DNA of 64,000 bases from Notospermus geniculatus (lineage: Eukaryota; Nemertea; Pilidiophora; Heteronemertea; Lineidae): assembly GCA_002633025.1 (NCBI GenBank), contig NMRB01000376.1, forward strand, positions 195,571 through 259,570, read 5' to 3'. The notes under the pieces are model-generated. The model searched no databases. It saw only the letters and a list, made by a program, of their open reading frames with translations, and was not told the origin of the DNA. Both the position numbers and the translations under genes were made by a program. Shown here in pieces: positions 42,467 to 54,702 of the stretch. The stretch's first letter is position 1, and each line of letters begins with the position of its first letter.

Positions 42467-44320
42467 CTTGCACCTAAAAAGACATACAAGACAAAATTCA
42501 GACCAGTTGAGAATACAAAGTTACAACAGATGAGAATCAAACCCGTGGCTTATTGATTACGAGTGCGACACCCTGCCACTCACCAGCTTGCTCCCCCGAA
42601 GGAGAAACTATCCATGGTTACACTACATAAAATCCCCGGGTTTTTGCGGTCACACCTATGAATTGCCGGGCTTCAAGAAACCCGTGTTAGAAAAACACGT
42701 GTTTTTGAAACACGGCAAGCTCATCGGGCGTTTCGAAATTCCCATGTTTTCGTTAGTTCTTCGAACGGCTACAAATGGCATAGCCATTAAGTGACGTCGT
42801 TTTCGTGCCTCCAACAATGTGTGCAATACAGAAATGACCGAAGAGTCAGTGCATGCAGCACAGCTGTCGCCGGGCTACTTAACTACAATGTCGTAGTGTG
42901 ACCTCTCGCCGGGCTTTTCGTACACACGGGTTTGACACGGGTCTGGAAAAACACGGGTATTTTCAACAGGTGTAACCGTAACTATAGAAGACGACGCTCA
43001 ATTTGAAGCTAATTGACATGAAATTTATTCTTAAGATCCATGAGAATGACAAATCATTACCTTGCCATATACACAGACTGAAACTACAATAACCTGATGA
43101 ATATAACACTAAATGGACACAATATTATGATCATGTGGATAGCACATCATCCTAAATCAACCCGCATCTTTCTACACCCAACAGGAACAGACAGCAAATT
43201 CATTTGCCTCAAAGATTTTGTGACCACCAATGGCACCATTGGTAAGCTTCTGGTGAAATTATCAGAACAAAACTTCCCAAAATCCAAGGGTGTAGGCTGG
43301 TCTGAGCCTGGGCAGGTGCAAATTTTTGGGAAAGTGGAACACCTCCTGTAGCCTAGGCATGAAATTCCCCAATATGTTGAAGAGTAACAAAAGTGCTCTC
43401 CGGAGGGGGGCCTGGGGCAGAAAATTTGGGAATCTAGATGCTCTGAGATGTGATTTCAGTGCTATTCTTTGCCAAAATTTATATGATTACAAGGTTGATT
43501 TTTTTCTGCTTGCGCAGAGTGGAACTTTCTTACTGCTGTGGGGAGGTGCACGTGCACCCAGTGCACCCCCCTCCCCCCACCTCCATGACCTCCAGCCTAC
43601 GCCCCTGATAACCAGTTCTTCGACTGAGAGGAATTCTGAGGTTTTTAAAATCTTCCAAAACTTCGTGGGTGCACAGCAGACCAAAAGACACCCTGTGCAG
43701 TGAGTGGGCGATTCATCCATGACTAACCATACGCAGACAACTCTGACACTCCAAGTTTCGTGGAAAGTTGTTCTAAAGAATTGAATGCAGTAGTATCTTT
43801 TTAAATGGAATAATAAATACGTGCAAGTGCAAACTATTTCCAAATGAGTTGATGACCCTACTTTCGGCGAGAAACACGACAAATTCGAACAGTGACAAAT
43901 GCATTGGACCACCTACACTGTGAAGTACAAAGTATTATCTAAATCACCATAGGTCACATTTAGGTATCAGTACCGGCAGATTTGAGAAAATCAATAACAA
44001 TCCTTATAAAACTCACAGAAATGGGAGGTCTCAGGAGAAGGTCAAGAGGGGCTGAAGGTCAAGCAGTGGAGTGACTAATATTTTAGCTGGTCATAAGATA
44101 GGCAAGGCCCAAAGCATAGGTGTTACCGGTATTCGTCTAACTGGTTCAAAGTTCAGTGTGACAGTTACAAATTTATACTTAGTCCATCTCTCATGTGAAA
44201 ACGGGGTATCCTTTCTCCCGTAGGATTACGGTACATTTAAAAGGCCATTGAACACCAAGTTGGCTCTCAGAAGGTGTCTCATGGAATCCCTACAGGGTAC
44301 TGAAGTCCTCTTCAAATAAC
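42467..44320. other. upstream region of 14-3-3 copy 1, no coding block
   Basis: Must include the intron ending at 42474 and probably its noncoding first exon. At 42535-42600 there is a tRNA-like stretch on the minus strand (GGGTTTGATTCTC). An inverted-end element with GGTTACAC / GTGTAACC ends lies at about 42613-42978. Confidence 0.35.
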
Positions 44321-44344
44321 ATTTGCAATTGATCGAATCATCTA

Positions 44345-44425
44345 TTGTGGATGGGGGTTTTGGCTCCGTGGTGAGAGTTCAGATGCAACAGGTCGTGGGT
44401 TCGAATCCCACAGTAACTACACAGG
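44345..44425 (+). repeat. tRNA-like head
   Basis: GGCTCCGTGGTGAGAG (A-box-like) and GTGGGTTCGAATCCCAC (T-arm-like). No full cloverleaf was found, so it is treated as a SINE relic. Confidence 0.4.
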
Positions 44426-44799
44426 TACCCAGTACACTGACTTACATTTCTGAAACTAACTTATCCCGAACATTATGTAACAGAAAAGAACAACAGGGTA
44501 TTAATCCTATTGGTTTTTAAACACTACCTGGTACTCAAATAGGTTAGAGCAAATTTCAAAATGAAGAAAATTTCAAAACAAAGAAAATTTCAACACATTC
44601 ATTCACTATTCAGTAGGCCTATCTATTTGAACAAAACTTCTTGTCGTTGTCTGGTCTTTGCACATCGAAACCTCAACATCATCCGGTGAAGTGAGTATGC
44701 TGATCGAGGCTGTCACTGCAGCATCAAGAGGACATACGAGTATCTGATTAACAAACACAATTAGGAATGACATGGCATTTTCCTCACTTAGGTGGCAAA

Positions 44800-44885
44800 C
44801 TGTCGCTGACCGCACCAGAATCGAACCCGGATATTCCGCGTGCAAGGCAGGCGTTCTTCCATCAAGCCAGAAGTCCGGACATTAG
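44800..44885 (-). repeat. tRNA-Ala-like sequence or SINE head
   Basis: Minus strand reads GGCTTGATGGAAGAACGCCT, TGC in the expected anticodon place, then GGGTTCGATTCTGG. The acceptor stem is not convincing. Confidence 0.4.
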
Positions 44886-45101
44886 GCTCGAGCGCCTAAC
44901 ACCTCTTAAACATGTTAAATCTACCACATAATGTTGCTATGGCACAACATCTAACGGTGAGATCTTGCTATATGTAAAATGGCACGAAAAAACACCAACA
45001 AGAAAGGTAAAGTGTTAAAAGTTCGTAACAGGCATACTAAAATCTGTTATACGCGTACAATGCACCTGCCTTACATCCGGGTAGAGAGGTAAAAAACATA
45101 T

Positions 45102-45221
45102 AGGGTCGTATTTTAGAACGTTCCTTAACGTTAAGGTCGACCTAAGTCTATTGTAAAACCATTGAGAACAATAGATTTAAGGTGGACCTAATGTTAACGA
45201 ACGTTCTAAAATACGGCCCAT
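45102..45221. mobile_element. 120-bp hairpin MITE
   Basis: GGGTCGTATTTTAGAACGTT at left, AACGTTCTAAAATACGGCCC at right. Confidence 0.7.
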
Positions 45222-45384
45222 ACTGTACTGGTCAAAATCATGAGAACACAGATCAAAGGTCTACTGTACTATTTTCATCTTTCACGTTTTTCATCCCATG
45301 ATAGGGGTTCACTAAGTATGTAGGCAACAGTCCACTTCTGCATAACATTGATATTTGTAATATGTGGATCAGGCGTTATCAAAA

Positions 45385-45845
45385 TGCAGCGATTCCACTA
45401 AGCCTAGCGTACATCGGATACAACCTAGCGAACAACTAGTCGCCACTGAATTACCTGCGACTGGGAGGATCTAGCTGGAACTGGAGGCAACTGATCAGTC
45501 GCCAGAAACGGTCGATGTACGCACCCTTGCGACTTGCTGGAACTGAGAATTTGCCAGTCACTGCGAGTTGCACATGTTCAACTTTCTAGTGACTAGTTGT
45601 ATCCAATTTCGTTCAGTGGCTGCGATGTACACGGGCTTGCGACCGATCAGTGGCAGTTTTCTGAACGAAACCTAGTCTCATCGAGTCTCTCTCCAAGTCC
45701 CGGATGTTACCCGAGTTGCTGCCAGTCGCAAGTTAGTATGCAGTCAAGACATGACGACTGATTGGATCCTCCTATCGTACATCACCAGCGACTGATCGGA
45801 TCAGTTGCCTCCAGTTGGAAGTGCAATGTACACTTGGCTTTAAGT
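45385..45845. mobile_element. probable 460-bp inverted-repeat element
   Basis: Left AAGCCTAGCGTACATCGG and right GCAATGTACACTTGGCTT are partly complementary. Inner CAGTCGC/GCGACTG motifs are frequent on both sides. Confidence 0.5.
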
Positions 45846-45964
45846 TACAAAACAGTTATGTGATCACATAAGGAGAAAACGACATGGTTTCAAAGTGTTC
45901 TCGTAAATTTGACCAATACTTTATGACACGACCGCATCATGAGTAGCTGACTGCAATCCGTTGG

Positions 45965-46190
45965 CCAGGATCCATGTTCATAAACGCACTCAAGTCAAAG
46001 TGTCATACTTATCTTTTGTGTTGAACAAAGGATAAGTGTCACACTTAGACTTAAGTAGTTTTATGATCATGGACCCAGGGCCCATATTCATAAGACTACT
46101 TAAGTGTAAGTATGACACATATCCTTTGTTCAACACAAATGATAAGTATCATACTCTGACTTAAGTATGTTTATGAATATGGACCCTGGA
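45965..46190. mobile_element. two hairpin MITEs of one family side by side
   Basis: 45968-46076 and 46080-46189 each fold on themselves (TCCATGTTCATAAACG / ATGATCATGGA; CCCATATTCATAAGACTACT / AGTATGTTTATGAATATGG). They share GTGTCATACTTATC and CCTTTGTTCAACAC but in opposite orientation. Related ends at 60166-60296 and 60540-60662. Confidence 0.65.
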
Positions 46191-46229
46191 GTCCAGCTAC
46201 TGATATCTTAAGAATGACAACGCAAGGAT

Positions 46230-46467
46230 CAGGGTCGGATCCAGGTGGCGTTTTGGCAGAGCAATGATTTTTTTACCAAGAAAAATTCAATCACATAAAA
46301 ATTCAAGTATTTTGCTCTCAGATGCCGGGAAAATGCATCTAAAAGCACTTAAATTGTCAAATTTTTCTGGGGAGGGCCCCCAGACCCCCCTTTGGGCCTT
46401 GCGCTTTCGGTGCTCGCCACCTCCATCGAGCTACGCCCACCCTTTGTCAACCCTGGATCCGACCCTG
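46230..46467. mobile_element. MITE with GGATCC-type ends
   Basis: CAGGGTCGGATCCAGGTGG at left, CCCTGGATCCGACCCTGAG at right. The interior AAAATTCAATCACATAAAAA is not shared with 30844-31112. Confidence 0.65.
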
Positions 46468-47029
46468 AGGATGATTTACAAGGTCATCAGAGCATGCTGT
46501 AGAGTGGAAGAGAGGGCACTCTCTCCTCAATACCAGGGCTCCAATCTCCTCCTACATTACAATATTGCTCCGTATTAATATACAAGCAATATACCCCAAA
46601 GGTGGCACTTTCACTCCTAAAATAGTATTTTCTTAACAGGTATTTTCACAGCAGGTTCTTCCTCAAATTGTGAACTGCATCCTGCTACCACAACATTAAC
46701 TTCAATTCACATTTCTAAAGGAAATTATCAATATATCAATATATTAATATTGCGCAACAAAAAATACCCACAGCATTATATGCTACAAAGATGAATTATA
46801 AAACAAATAAGCGAGAAAAGTATAACTATATCTGTACTTCCAGACGTTAAGACAACCTCACACCAATGACTACAGTGTTTTACTGAAAATGTAAGAAACT
46901 AACTCCCTGGGTAGTATGCAGCCCATTTGGTCTCCGTGCATTGCCCCAGGCACAAACATAATATTCCGCATCCTGAATGAGGCCTAGGCCCTACTTGACT
47001 GAAAGTGAAAACATGGGTGGTTTTGATGG

Positions 47030-47235
47030 TCATCTATGGGACAACACTGTCGACAGAGGCCGCCTGATAGCAGTCCTAGAACGTCATGAAATTTGGTGTT
47101 GCTGACGTAAGCCACGGTGTCCACGTCATTATAGATGACGTCGTGGCGTGCATTTCTTGCCTGTGATGTCAAGTTCCATAACGTTCTAGGACTCGACTGC
47201 TAAATGGTGGTGGCCACCAACAGCAGTAAAGTCCC
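47030..47235. mobile_element. inverted-repeat element, copy without insert
   Basis: CAGAGGCCGCCTGATAGCAG at left, TGGTGGTGGCCACCAACAGC at right, inner arms with GATGACGTCGTGGCGTGCAT. It gives the empty site for the nested element at 1025-1154. Confidence 0.6.
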
Positions 47236-47406
47236 CCATTAAGCCAATACGACCTAGTTTTACAGGCCTCAAGAGTTCAGGAAATTCCTACAGGTACAGT
47301 TCATTTTTGCAAATATAATTACTGATAATTTACATTGAGTTGGTTGTCTTATGACTTCTCGGGCACACTCAGTCAATATTCCAGCTAAAGGTGAGTGTAT
47401 GCAGGG

Positions 47407-47474
47407 NNNNNNNNNNNNNNNNNNNNNNNNNNNNNNNNNNNNNNNNNNNNNNNNNNNNNNNNNNNNNNNNNNNN
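47407..47474. other. assembly gap of 68 N
   Basis: A run of N; nothing can be inferred inside it. Located between 14-3-3 copies 1 and 2. Confidence 1.
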
Positions 47475-47922
47475 GGGATCAGAGGATGGCGAACAAGGGT
47501 AACTGTTGAAGGCAGATATCTTCTCTCCCAGCAATGCTCTGAGATTTCATTTCTGGGCAATCCTGATGAAAAATCATTGGTTGCCGAGAGCAGGAAGTCC
47601 AGAATCCCTGGATCTGTGTGTAGTAATGAAACACATGTATTGTGTTCTTCATTTCAGTTTATCACATTGAGACAGCAATGGTTAATTTGATGAAAATGCT
47701 AGGCTGGCTCTAATAGGGAACACCGATCACGCAGACCACGCGAGAATATACGCGTGGTTTTGAACTGATAGTACACCAATGCCACCTATTATTCATGACG
47801 ATTCAAGGTGTGATTGGCCGTGCTTGGTGAACCGCATCTCTCGAACAATGGGCCTAGGTCAACGCTAGGTGTCTCGTCTGCTCTATCAGTAGTCATCACG
47901 TGACCAATTGGCGCTCCCCATT

Positions 47923-48189
47923 CAGGGCAGATCCAGGATTCTGGTAAAGGGAGGGCACAGAAAGCCACAGGGGGGCCAATAAAGGCAAGCACTGAAGGCG
48001 CGAAGCCACGGCGGGGGGTTCTTCCCCAGAAAATTTTGAAATCTAGAAGGCAATTTCCCTCCCAGCATCTGAGGGACAAATTACAAGGTAAGTCTCTGGC
48101 ACTTTGAAAAAGGGCAATTTTTCTAACGTTGGTCACCGAAAAATAGGGGGGGGGGCCATGGGTCAGGTTTGCCCCTGGATCCGCGCCTG
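47923..48189. mobile_element. MITE with GGATCC-type ends, copy of 30844-31112 family
   Basis: CAGGGCAGATCCAGGATTC at left, CCCCTGGATCCGCGCCTG at right. Interior shares CTTTGAAAAAGGGCAATTTT and AACGTTGGTCACC with the VPS41 intron copy. A long open frame across it is not a gene. Confidence 0.7.
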
Positions 48190-48199
48190 CTCTAATTAA

Positions 48200-49480
48200 T
48201 AGCCCTGAACTGATGGACAGCCTTCCAGTTTCATTCTTCCAGTGCACTCCATAGATGCATTGAGAATGCATTGCATTTGCATTGGGAAGGGAACCTACAT
48301 TCATGTGCAACACAATAAATGGGGTAAAAAGACCCTACACAATGAACACTGGTAAAAAAACACGTTGCTGCCACCAGGCATTAACGTGACAGTCTTACAA
48401 AATGACGATACTCACGAATTATTCCCATGATAAGGCTGATCCATTAAATGTATGATGTAATTAGATCACATGTACGTAACATGACAGTTATACACAGTTC
48501 AATTGACTACAGCTAGATGGCACTGGAGCCATTCATCCATAAAGAGATCAGGCTTCGGAAACAACCAGAAAGTGTGTAAATCAAGTTTTTGAGTGAAAAT
48601 GCCCAGTTTGTGTTTTGAAAATGATTTGTCAAATTTGATATTCTCAATATCATATAAAGTTGAAATTACTATGTGTTTCATCGTGTTAGTAGTAAGTCAG
48701 GTGTTAATTTCATTGCCACTGACAGGGTGCCCAACGCAACAGCACTGGACCTGATTCTATGATATTAAATTTGTGTTACCGGTAACTCTTTCAGAGCTGC
48801 AAATGGAGATATACCAGTTGAAGTGAAATGCATCTTGACATATCAAGGCCTACGGCGACTTCCCCCTTCGACTATGATCCCTCCAGTGAGGGTAAAATTG
48901 ATTGGAAAGCTTGTCAGGGCAAGAGGTCGAAATAAGGGACACAGGTTTGGCTCACACGACGAAAAGCTGAAGAACATTTTTCATGTTTTTTGTTGGATTT
49001 GGAGAGTGTTTCACTTCAGAACAACAGTCCAAATTGATTATAAAGAGAATTGTAACACAAGTAAATCAAAGTTCGTGGTGGGCTAATGACCGGTAAAGAA
49101 GAAAACAGGTGGGACACCAATACACTCATTTTGAGTCCTTCCAATAGTACTTAGCAAATCTGAGCCAAAAATTCTCCTAACTTATCAATCTTATCCCAGT
49201 AAGTGTATTCTCTGCAAAGATGAAGTCGATTGAGAGACAGTCGTCAGAAATTTGAACTTCGCCCACCAGCTAAGGGCTATCGGACTACCCAGACAAAAGG
49301 TGAATAAAACATTCATTTCGGTGAAAATATCCTTGAGACAAACTAACAATATTCAATTGTATCAGAATCCTGAACGTTTTGAATTTGGTATTGAAACAGG
49401 CCAAGTCACACCCCGCCCTTGTAGGCAACTCAGAGTAAGATTCTTTGCTGTTATGACAGAATGCTCCCCCTGGTGACTGC
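48200..49480. other. gene-free stretch downstream of 14-3-3 copy 2
   Basis: No coding block recognised. Probably the 3' untranslated and intergenic sequence of copy 2. Confidence 0.4.
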
Positions 49481-49484
49481 CATC

Positions 49485-50237
49485 TTAATTGTCATCCTGT
49501 TGATCTTCATCCTGCGTCTCCGACGTCCACAGCGTTAGATTGTCACGCAATAATTGCATGATCAGCGTGCTGTCCTTATACGATTCCTCGCTAAGTGAGT
49601 CCAACTCGGCAATAGCCTCGTCAAATGCCTTCTTCGCCATCTGACACGCTTTTTCAGGATCATTCGCAATTTCGTAATAGAACACAGAATAATTAAGAGC
49701 CAGGCCAAGACGAATAGGATTGGTCGACGGAATAGATTCTGCGATTTGTCGCGCCTCTTCGTAAGCCTTCTGCGACTCCTCCACGACCGATTTTTTCACA
49801 TCGCCAGTGGCGACCTCTGCCAGGTATCGCTTGTAATCGCCTTTCATTTTGAGGTAAAATACTTTACTGTCATTGACGTCACCATCTTTTCCCGGTGAAG
49901 CTTTCGCTATAAGATGATCGTCCAACAATTCCAGCACCTCCCTGCACAGCGCCTCTAATTCCGAGGCGATTTTCTGTCGGTACTCATTCGCCACACGATT
50001 CTTCTTTTCGTCGCCCTCCGTTTTCTGCTCAATGCTCGACACCACCCGCCAGGCTGACCGCCGAGCGCCGACCACATTTTTATAAGCCACAGATAGCAGG
50101 TTGCGTTCCTCACTACTAAGGGGGTCGCCATCCATGGTGGTAACTTTTTTCATTGCTTTTGCCATGTCTTCATAGCGTTCAGACTGCTCAGCCAGCTTGG
50201 CCTGGATCACCAAGGAACTTTTTGTATTCTCTGCCAT
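49485..50237 (-). CDS. 14-3-3 protein, copy 2 (zeta-like)
   Basis: Phosphopeptide-binding adaptor of 250 aa, intronless coding region. I place the start at MAENTKSS (50237). A frame-open ATG ten codons upstream is rejected because it falls in an intron: a pyrimidine-rich tract ending tttttcag sits seven bases before 50237. Blocks include [36 protein letters not shown] (very like vertebrate zeta), [14 protein letters not shown] and [14 protein letters not shown]. Zeta Lys49, Arg56, Arg127 and Tyr128 equivalents are intact. The position of zeta Ser58 is Ala. An insertion near [19 protein letters not shown] lengthens one inter-helix loop. Tail: [11 protein letters not shown]. Confidence 0.97.
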   Translation of the reverse strand: MAENTKSSLVIQAKLAEQSERYEDMAKAMKKVTTMDGDPLSSEERNLLSVAYKNVVGARRSAWRVVSSIEQKTEGDEKKNRVANEYRQKIASELEALCREVLELLDDHLIAKASPGKDGDVNDSKVFYLKMKGDYKRYLAEVATGDVKKSVVEESQKAYEEARQIAESIPSTNPIRLGLALNYSVFYYEIANDPEKACQMAKKAFDEAIAELDSLSEESYKDSTLIMQLLRDNLTLWTSETQDEDQQDDN

Positions 50238-50620
50238 TTTGAATCTGAAAAAAGCAAAAAACAACATGCACTAGAATGCCAATTATTCAGGCAAATCTAG
50301 GAATACAATTTTTGAGATATTCTTCAGTGCCTGCGTCCATTGTGACGAATAAAATTTTCCCATAAAATGTCATCTTTTCCTCAGCAGTCTACGATAGTAC
50401 GAGTATGCTACTTAGAACTCCATACAGATGGAAATTTAGGGAGATTTATAAATTGTGTGGTATTTTGTGGGAATGTTCATATTGGGAGTATCGGTGGTTA
50501 AAGACAAAGGATTAGCGCACAATCACGACCAGACAATACAACAAGATGCACAGTAACTGCAGTCTTTGGGTCAAGAAGGGCATTCAATCAACAGTTCAGT
50601 GTCATAAAACACTGCTTTAC

Positions 50621-50940
50621 TTAAAGGGAAACTCCACTCATTGTGTAAAATTTTGCATTTTTGAAATATCGTTTATACATCCAAATTCACTGATATCTGC
50701 AACATGTCATATTTTTTTAAATCAGCAAACTCATCATTTTAAGTATTTTAATTGGATCCCAAGGGGATCACTGCACAGCACTCATGATGTCATGAGTGCT
50801 CAATGCATATTTATGAAGGCACAACCAATAGGCCTAGGCAGTCACAGTATTAGCTCATTCACTACAAAGGCCTATTGACATTAGTGACCTCACAACTCAT
50901 GGCAATTCAAAAGTTTACAATGAGCGGAGTCTCCCTTTAA
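50621..50940. mobile_element. TTAA-flanked 320-bp MITE
   Basis: TTAAAGGGAAACTCCACTCA at left and GAGCGGAGTCTCCCTTTAA at right pair for about 24 bases. TTAA ends are as in the other TTAA elements. It sits upstream of 14-3-3 copy 2. Confidence 0.75.
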
Positions 50941-51128
50941 TGTCAACACCAGTAGCAGTCGACTCAATGCAGTGAACAGTGTCTTACTCATTTTAGTAAC
51001 ACACATAAAACGGCGTCATAAAACACTGCTCACTTCATGTACCGGTAAACACCAGTCATGCTAGTAGCAGTTGCCGAATTCAGTGAACACAACTTGTAAG
51101 GTGAACAGCGCCTATTCATCAAGTCCCA

Positions 51129-51265
51129 TAAGGCCGGGTCCACATACAGCGACACCTACTTGGAGACGGCTTGCAAACAAAGGTTTCATGGCCATGAACC
51201 CTTTGCGAAGCCATTGTTCACCAGCATATCCATGTACCGTGTAGCTCTATGTGAACCCGGCCTGA
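51129..51265. mobile_element. hairpin MITE, relative of 1025-1154
   Basis: Arms GGCCGGGTCCACATACAG and CTCTATGTGAACCCGGCC. Centre AACAAAGGTTTCATGGCCAT and AACCCTTTGCGAAGCCATTG. TAA and TGA flank it. Another inverted element (GGGCCGTATTCAAAAAGGG to CCCTTTTTGAATCAT) follows at 51272-51412. Confidence 0.7.
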
Positions 51266-52412
51266 GACACCTTAGGGCCGTATTCAAAAAGGGAAGACTT
51301 AAGACGCGTGTTAACTTCGGCGCTTCGTCAAATGCATGGTGGAAGTGTGTGCATTTAGTAAAGTTACACGCATCCAAGTCATCACGCAAGAATCACCCTT
51401 TTTGAATCATAAAACACTGTTCACTTCATATCAACACCAGTAAGAAACACACATTTAGCATCATAAAACACTGCTCACTTCATGTCAACACCACTTCGCA
51501 GTTGGCCAAATTCACATGGTCATGAACACAAGGTAAACAGCTTCTTATTCACTGAATGAATGACAAGCCTTAGTAATGTCATAAAACCCTGCTCACTTCA
51601 TGTCAACACCAAAGCAGCAATAGAAGTTAGCCAAATTCATATGGAACACAAGGTGAACACCATCATTATGGCATATATTTCCCGCAACCAAAGTGGTGTA
51701 CACACTACACCAAAAATATCTATTTTTGACTACACACACTGGCCTCTCCATTTTGCGGCGACTGTGTAGATATTATTAGAAGTGTGCTGACAAGGAGCAT
51801 TCCCGACAGATGTCAGCACCAGTCATTTTATGATTACTTAGCGCACAGCAGATTGGTGCTGTCATCTATCGGGAACATATGTAAGCTCCTTGTCACCACG
51901 TTTCTGATAATACTCTCTATCCGGAAATTTAAGACCAGACAATGGGGAACCTCTAGGCCCGCCCAAATGTCATTCACCCTAGTAAAAAGCCTATTGTAAA
52001 ATTCGGTCAATCAACCCCAAGCTCTACTTGACAGCGCTGAAGTGAATGGTTGATGAACATGAATTGACTGGCTGTGGCGGAGCACTCTGGTCTTAATTTC
52101 CGGGTAGAGAGTATCAACACGGTCGTAACGCCATGGACAAGCCAATGTATAACACTACAGTGTATAAACCAGGGATTTTACTTATCAATCATGTCAATCA
52201 TCAATACATATATATTCGGTAGCAACAGAGCAATTTACACAATTATATTATATAGATTATATATATACAATATAATCTTTTAAGGTTTTTTTAAGGTTCA
52301 TCTTATTCATTGAGCATGTTGAGTGACAAACCCATGTCAAAAAAACACTCCTCACTTCATGTCAACATCAGCAACAGTTGAATTAGAACAGCTTCTTATC
52401 CACGGAGTATAC

Positions 52413-52462
52413 AGGTTCCACTGCACTTCCTTACAATATTGTAAGGAAGTGCAGTGGAACCT
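52413..52462. repeat. perfect 50-bp palindrome
   Basis: Each 25-base arm is the exact complement of the other, centred on CAATATTG at 52437/52438, with no spacer. One arm begins AGGTTCCACTGCACTTCCTT. Confidence 0.95.
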
Positions 52463-52736
52463 ATTTAGTAACAAAGGACACATCACATGCAAGCTAAATG
52501 ACACGAGATTTATTCTCTTTAAATTTCCATACACATAGATGTACATGTAGTATTCCATTAATATATCATATCAAAGTATCAAATGAACTGCAACCAAGCA
52601 AAGAAGCAATCATGATCACATGTGTTTAGTGAAGTAGTATAGTCACTGGTCACCAGCTATAAATGTTGCACAAGCTGCAGGAATCAGAACAGCAGGTGGA
52701 CTGCATCCCAAGGAGTTTTAAATCAGTGGTTCTTAT

Positions 52737-52953
52737 AAAGTATGATTCACCCTAACTTCAACATGAGCAAAGTGCCAAGCTTGGAAATGTGCACAGGTCA
52801 GTGATGCTGCAGTTACTGTATCTAATGATCCAAGGTTGTGCTCAGTCAACTGGTAACTACTGAGGTCTGTGGTTTAATCATTGTGTTCACTTGTGGTGTC
52901 TGTTGCACAGGCCTGGCACTTTGCCCATGTTGAAGTTAGGGTGAATCATACTT
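52737..52953. mobile_element. 217-bp inverted-repeat MITE, copy 1
   Basis: AAGTATGATTCACCCTAACT and AGTTAGGGTGAATCATACTT are exact complements. Inner arms AAAGTGCCAAGC / GCCTGGCACTTT. Copy 2 is at 57957-58195. Confidence 0.85.
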
Positions 52954-53079
52954 TACTGTCTTAGCACTCACTCCTCCTTGTCACCGCACACAATTTTGTG
53001 TGGTGAAGTTGGGACAGTACCACTAAGAGCCATCAATTACCTCAAGATGGTGTACACACTGCCCTCTCCCGATTGAACC

Positions 53080-54454
53080 CTATTACAAATGCTGTTATTC
53101 TGTTCAGCGAAGACGACAGCCGGGTCACACTCCAACAGTAAGATATTGCCACAGCAATTCAATCTGTCGGTAAGAAACATACCCGTAACTATTCATGCAT
53201 GCTATGTAATTCTTTTCATACCCCCCGTGTTTCTTTTGTCTGCAAACTACCGGTACTACAATAGGGTGATCTGCAAAGTACCATAATAGAGTGAAAGCTG
53301 GGGATGCATCTTTTCCTTGGCCTACATTTATTATCGCATGAGGTAACATCTTGGAATAAACAAATGCTCGCAATTATGACCACAATGCTAATTGCAAGCG
53401 TCACAAAGAATCTCGGTTATCATTTCAAACAAGTTAATTACTCTAAAAGGGCTTCTACTAACTGGCTTTGATTATTTCTCAAAAGCTGGTCCACTGGTTG
53501 TTTTGCTCAAAATTGGCTTTACTGGAGTGACAGCCAAGGATGTCCGACTCTCATGGTACTTTCCATTCAAGGATCATGAAACAACTTCTATTTATTAGAC
53601 AAATCCAAAAGCCTCGATTTAATCATTGTTTACAAAATGATGAACTCAATCAATTTTCTGCTGGAATGTCATTGATAATGGAAAGGTTATATTTTAGTTT
53701 TTAATGGCAAGGAACTGGAGTGATCATTACTTCACTGGCTTTCATGTCACAAATAGCTACTTTTCCNCTATTACAAATGCTGTTATTCTGTTCAGCGAAG
53801 ACGACAGCCGGGTCACACTCCAACAGTAAGATATTGCCACAGCAATTCAATCTGTCGGTAAGAAACATACCCGTAACTATTCATGCATGCTATGTAATTC
53901 TTTTCATACCCCCCGTGTTTCTTTTGTCTGCAAACTACCGGTACTACAATAGGGTGATCTGCAAAGTACCATAATAGAGTGAAAGCTGGGGATGCATCTT
54001 TTCCTTGGCCTACATTTATTATCGCATGAGGTAACATCTTGGAATAAACAAATGCTCGCAATTATGACCACAATGCTAATTGCAAGCGTCACAAAGAATC
54101 TCGGTTATCATTTCAAACAAGTTAATTACTCTAAAAGGGCTTCTACTAACTGGCTTTGATTATTTCTCAAAAGCTGGTCCACTGGTTGTTTTGCTCAAAA
54201 TTGGCTTTACTGGAGTGACAGCCAAGGATGTCCGACTCTCATGGTACTTTCCATTCAAGGATCATGAAACAACTTCTATTTATTAGACAAATCCAAAAGC
54301 CTCGATTTAATCATTGTTTACAAAATGATGAACTCAATCAATTTTCTGCTGGAATGTCATTGATAATGGAAAGGTTATATTTTAGTTTTTAATGGCAAGG
54401 AACTGGAGTGATCATTACTTCACTGGCTTTCATGTCACAAATAGCTACTTTTCC
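53080..54454. repeat. 687-bp exact duplication joined by a single N
   Basis: 53080-53766 and 53768-54454 read the same, and the only base between them is N at 53767. No genuine tandem duplication is needed: two overlapping contig ends left unmerged would look like this. No gene is seen in the unit. Confidence 0.9.
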
Positions 54455-54702
54455 TAATGAGAGAATGCATCTACTGACACAGCACAAAAAAAAGAACAAT
54501 TCGAACAGGTAACACATTTAACACATCCTATCACTCATTATCATCACATAAAATTGTGCCCAAAAAAGGAACCAAAAATTAACAGTCAATTGACACGTGG
54601 ATGAAATTCTATGTGTCAACTATTGATTTGCCAAAATAACATGCAATAGAAATAAAGCTCTTCTTTTTATGTCCTGTTCTGTTTGATCACCCTGTAGATA
54701 GA

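Noticed and set aside
44345-44885. Functional tRNA genes
   Set aside because: B-box and partial A-box present, but acceptor stems do not pair convincingly; treated as SINE heads or relics. The same applies to 20694-20765, 28740-28800, 31118-31180 and 37190-37250.
47789-48313. 174-codon open frame, minus strand
   Set aside because: Most of it lies in a MITE (47923-48189) that also occurs in a VPS41 intron.
49485-50267. Longer start for 14-3-3 copy 2
   Set aside because: The extra ten codons translate the polypyrimidine tract of a 3' splice site.
53089-54286. Pairs of matching small frames in the 687-bp duplication
   Set aside because: They are the same non-coding-looking sequence read twice because of a probable assembly overlap.
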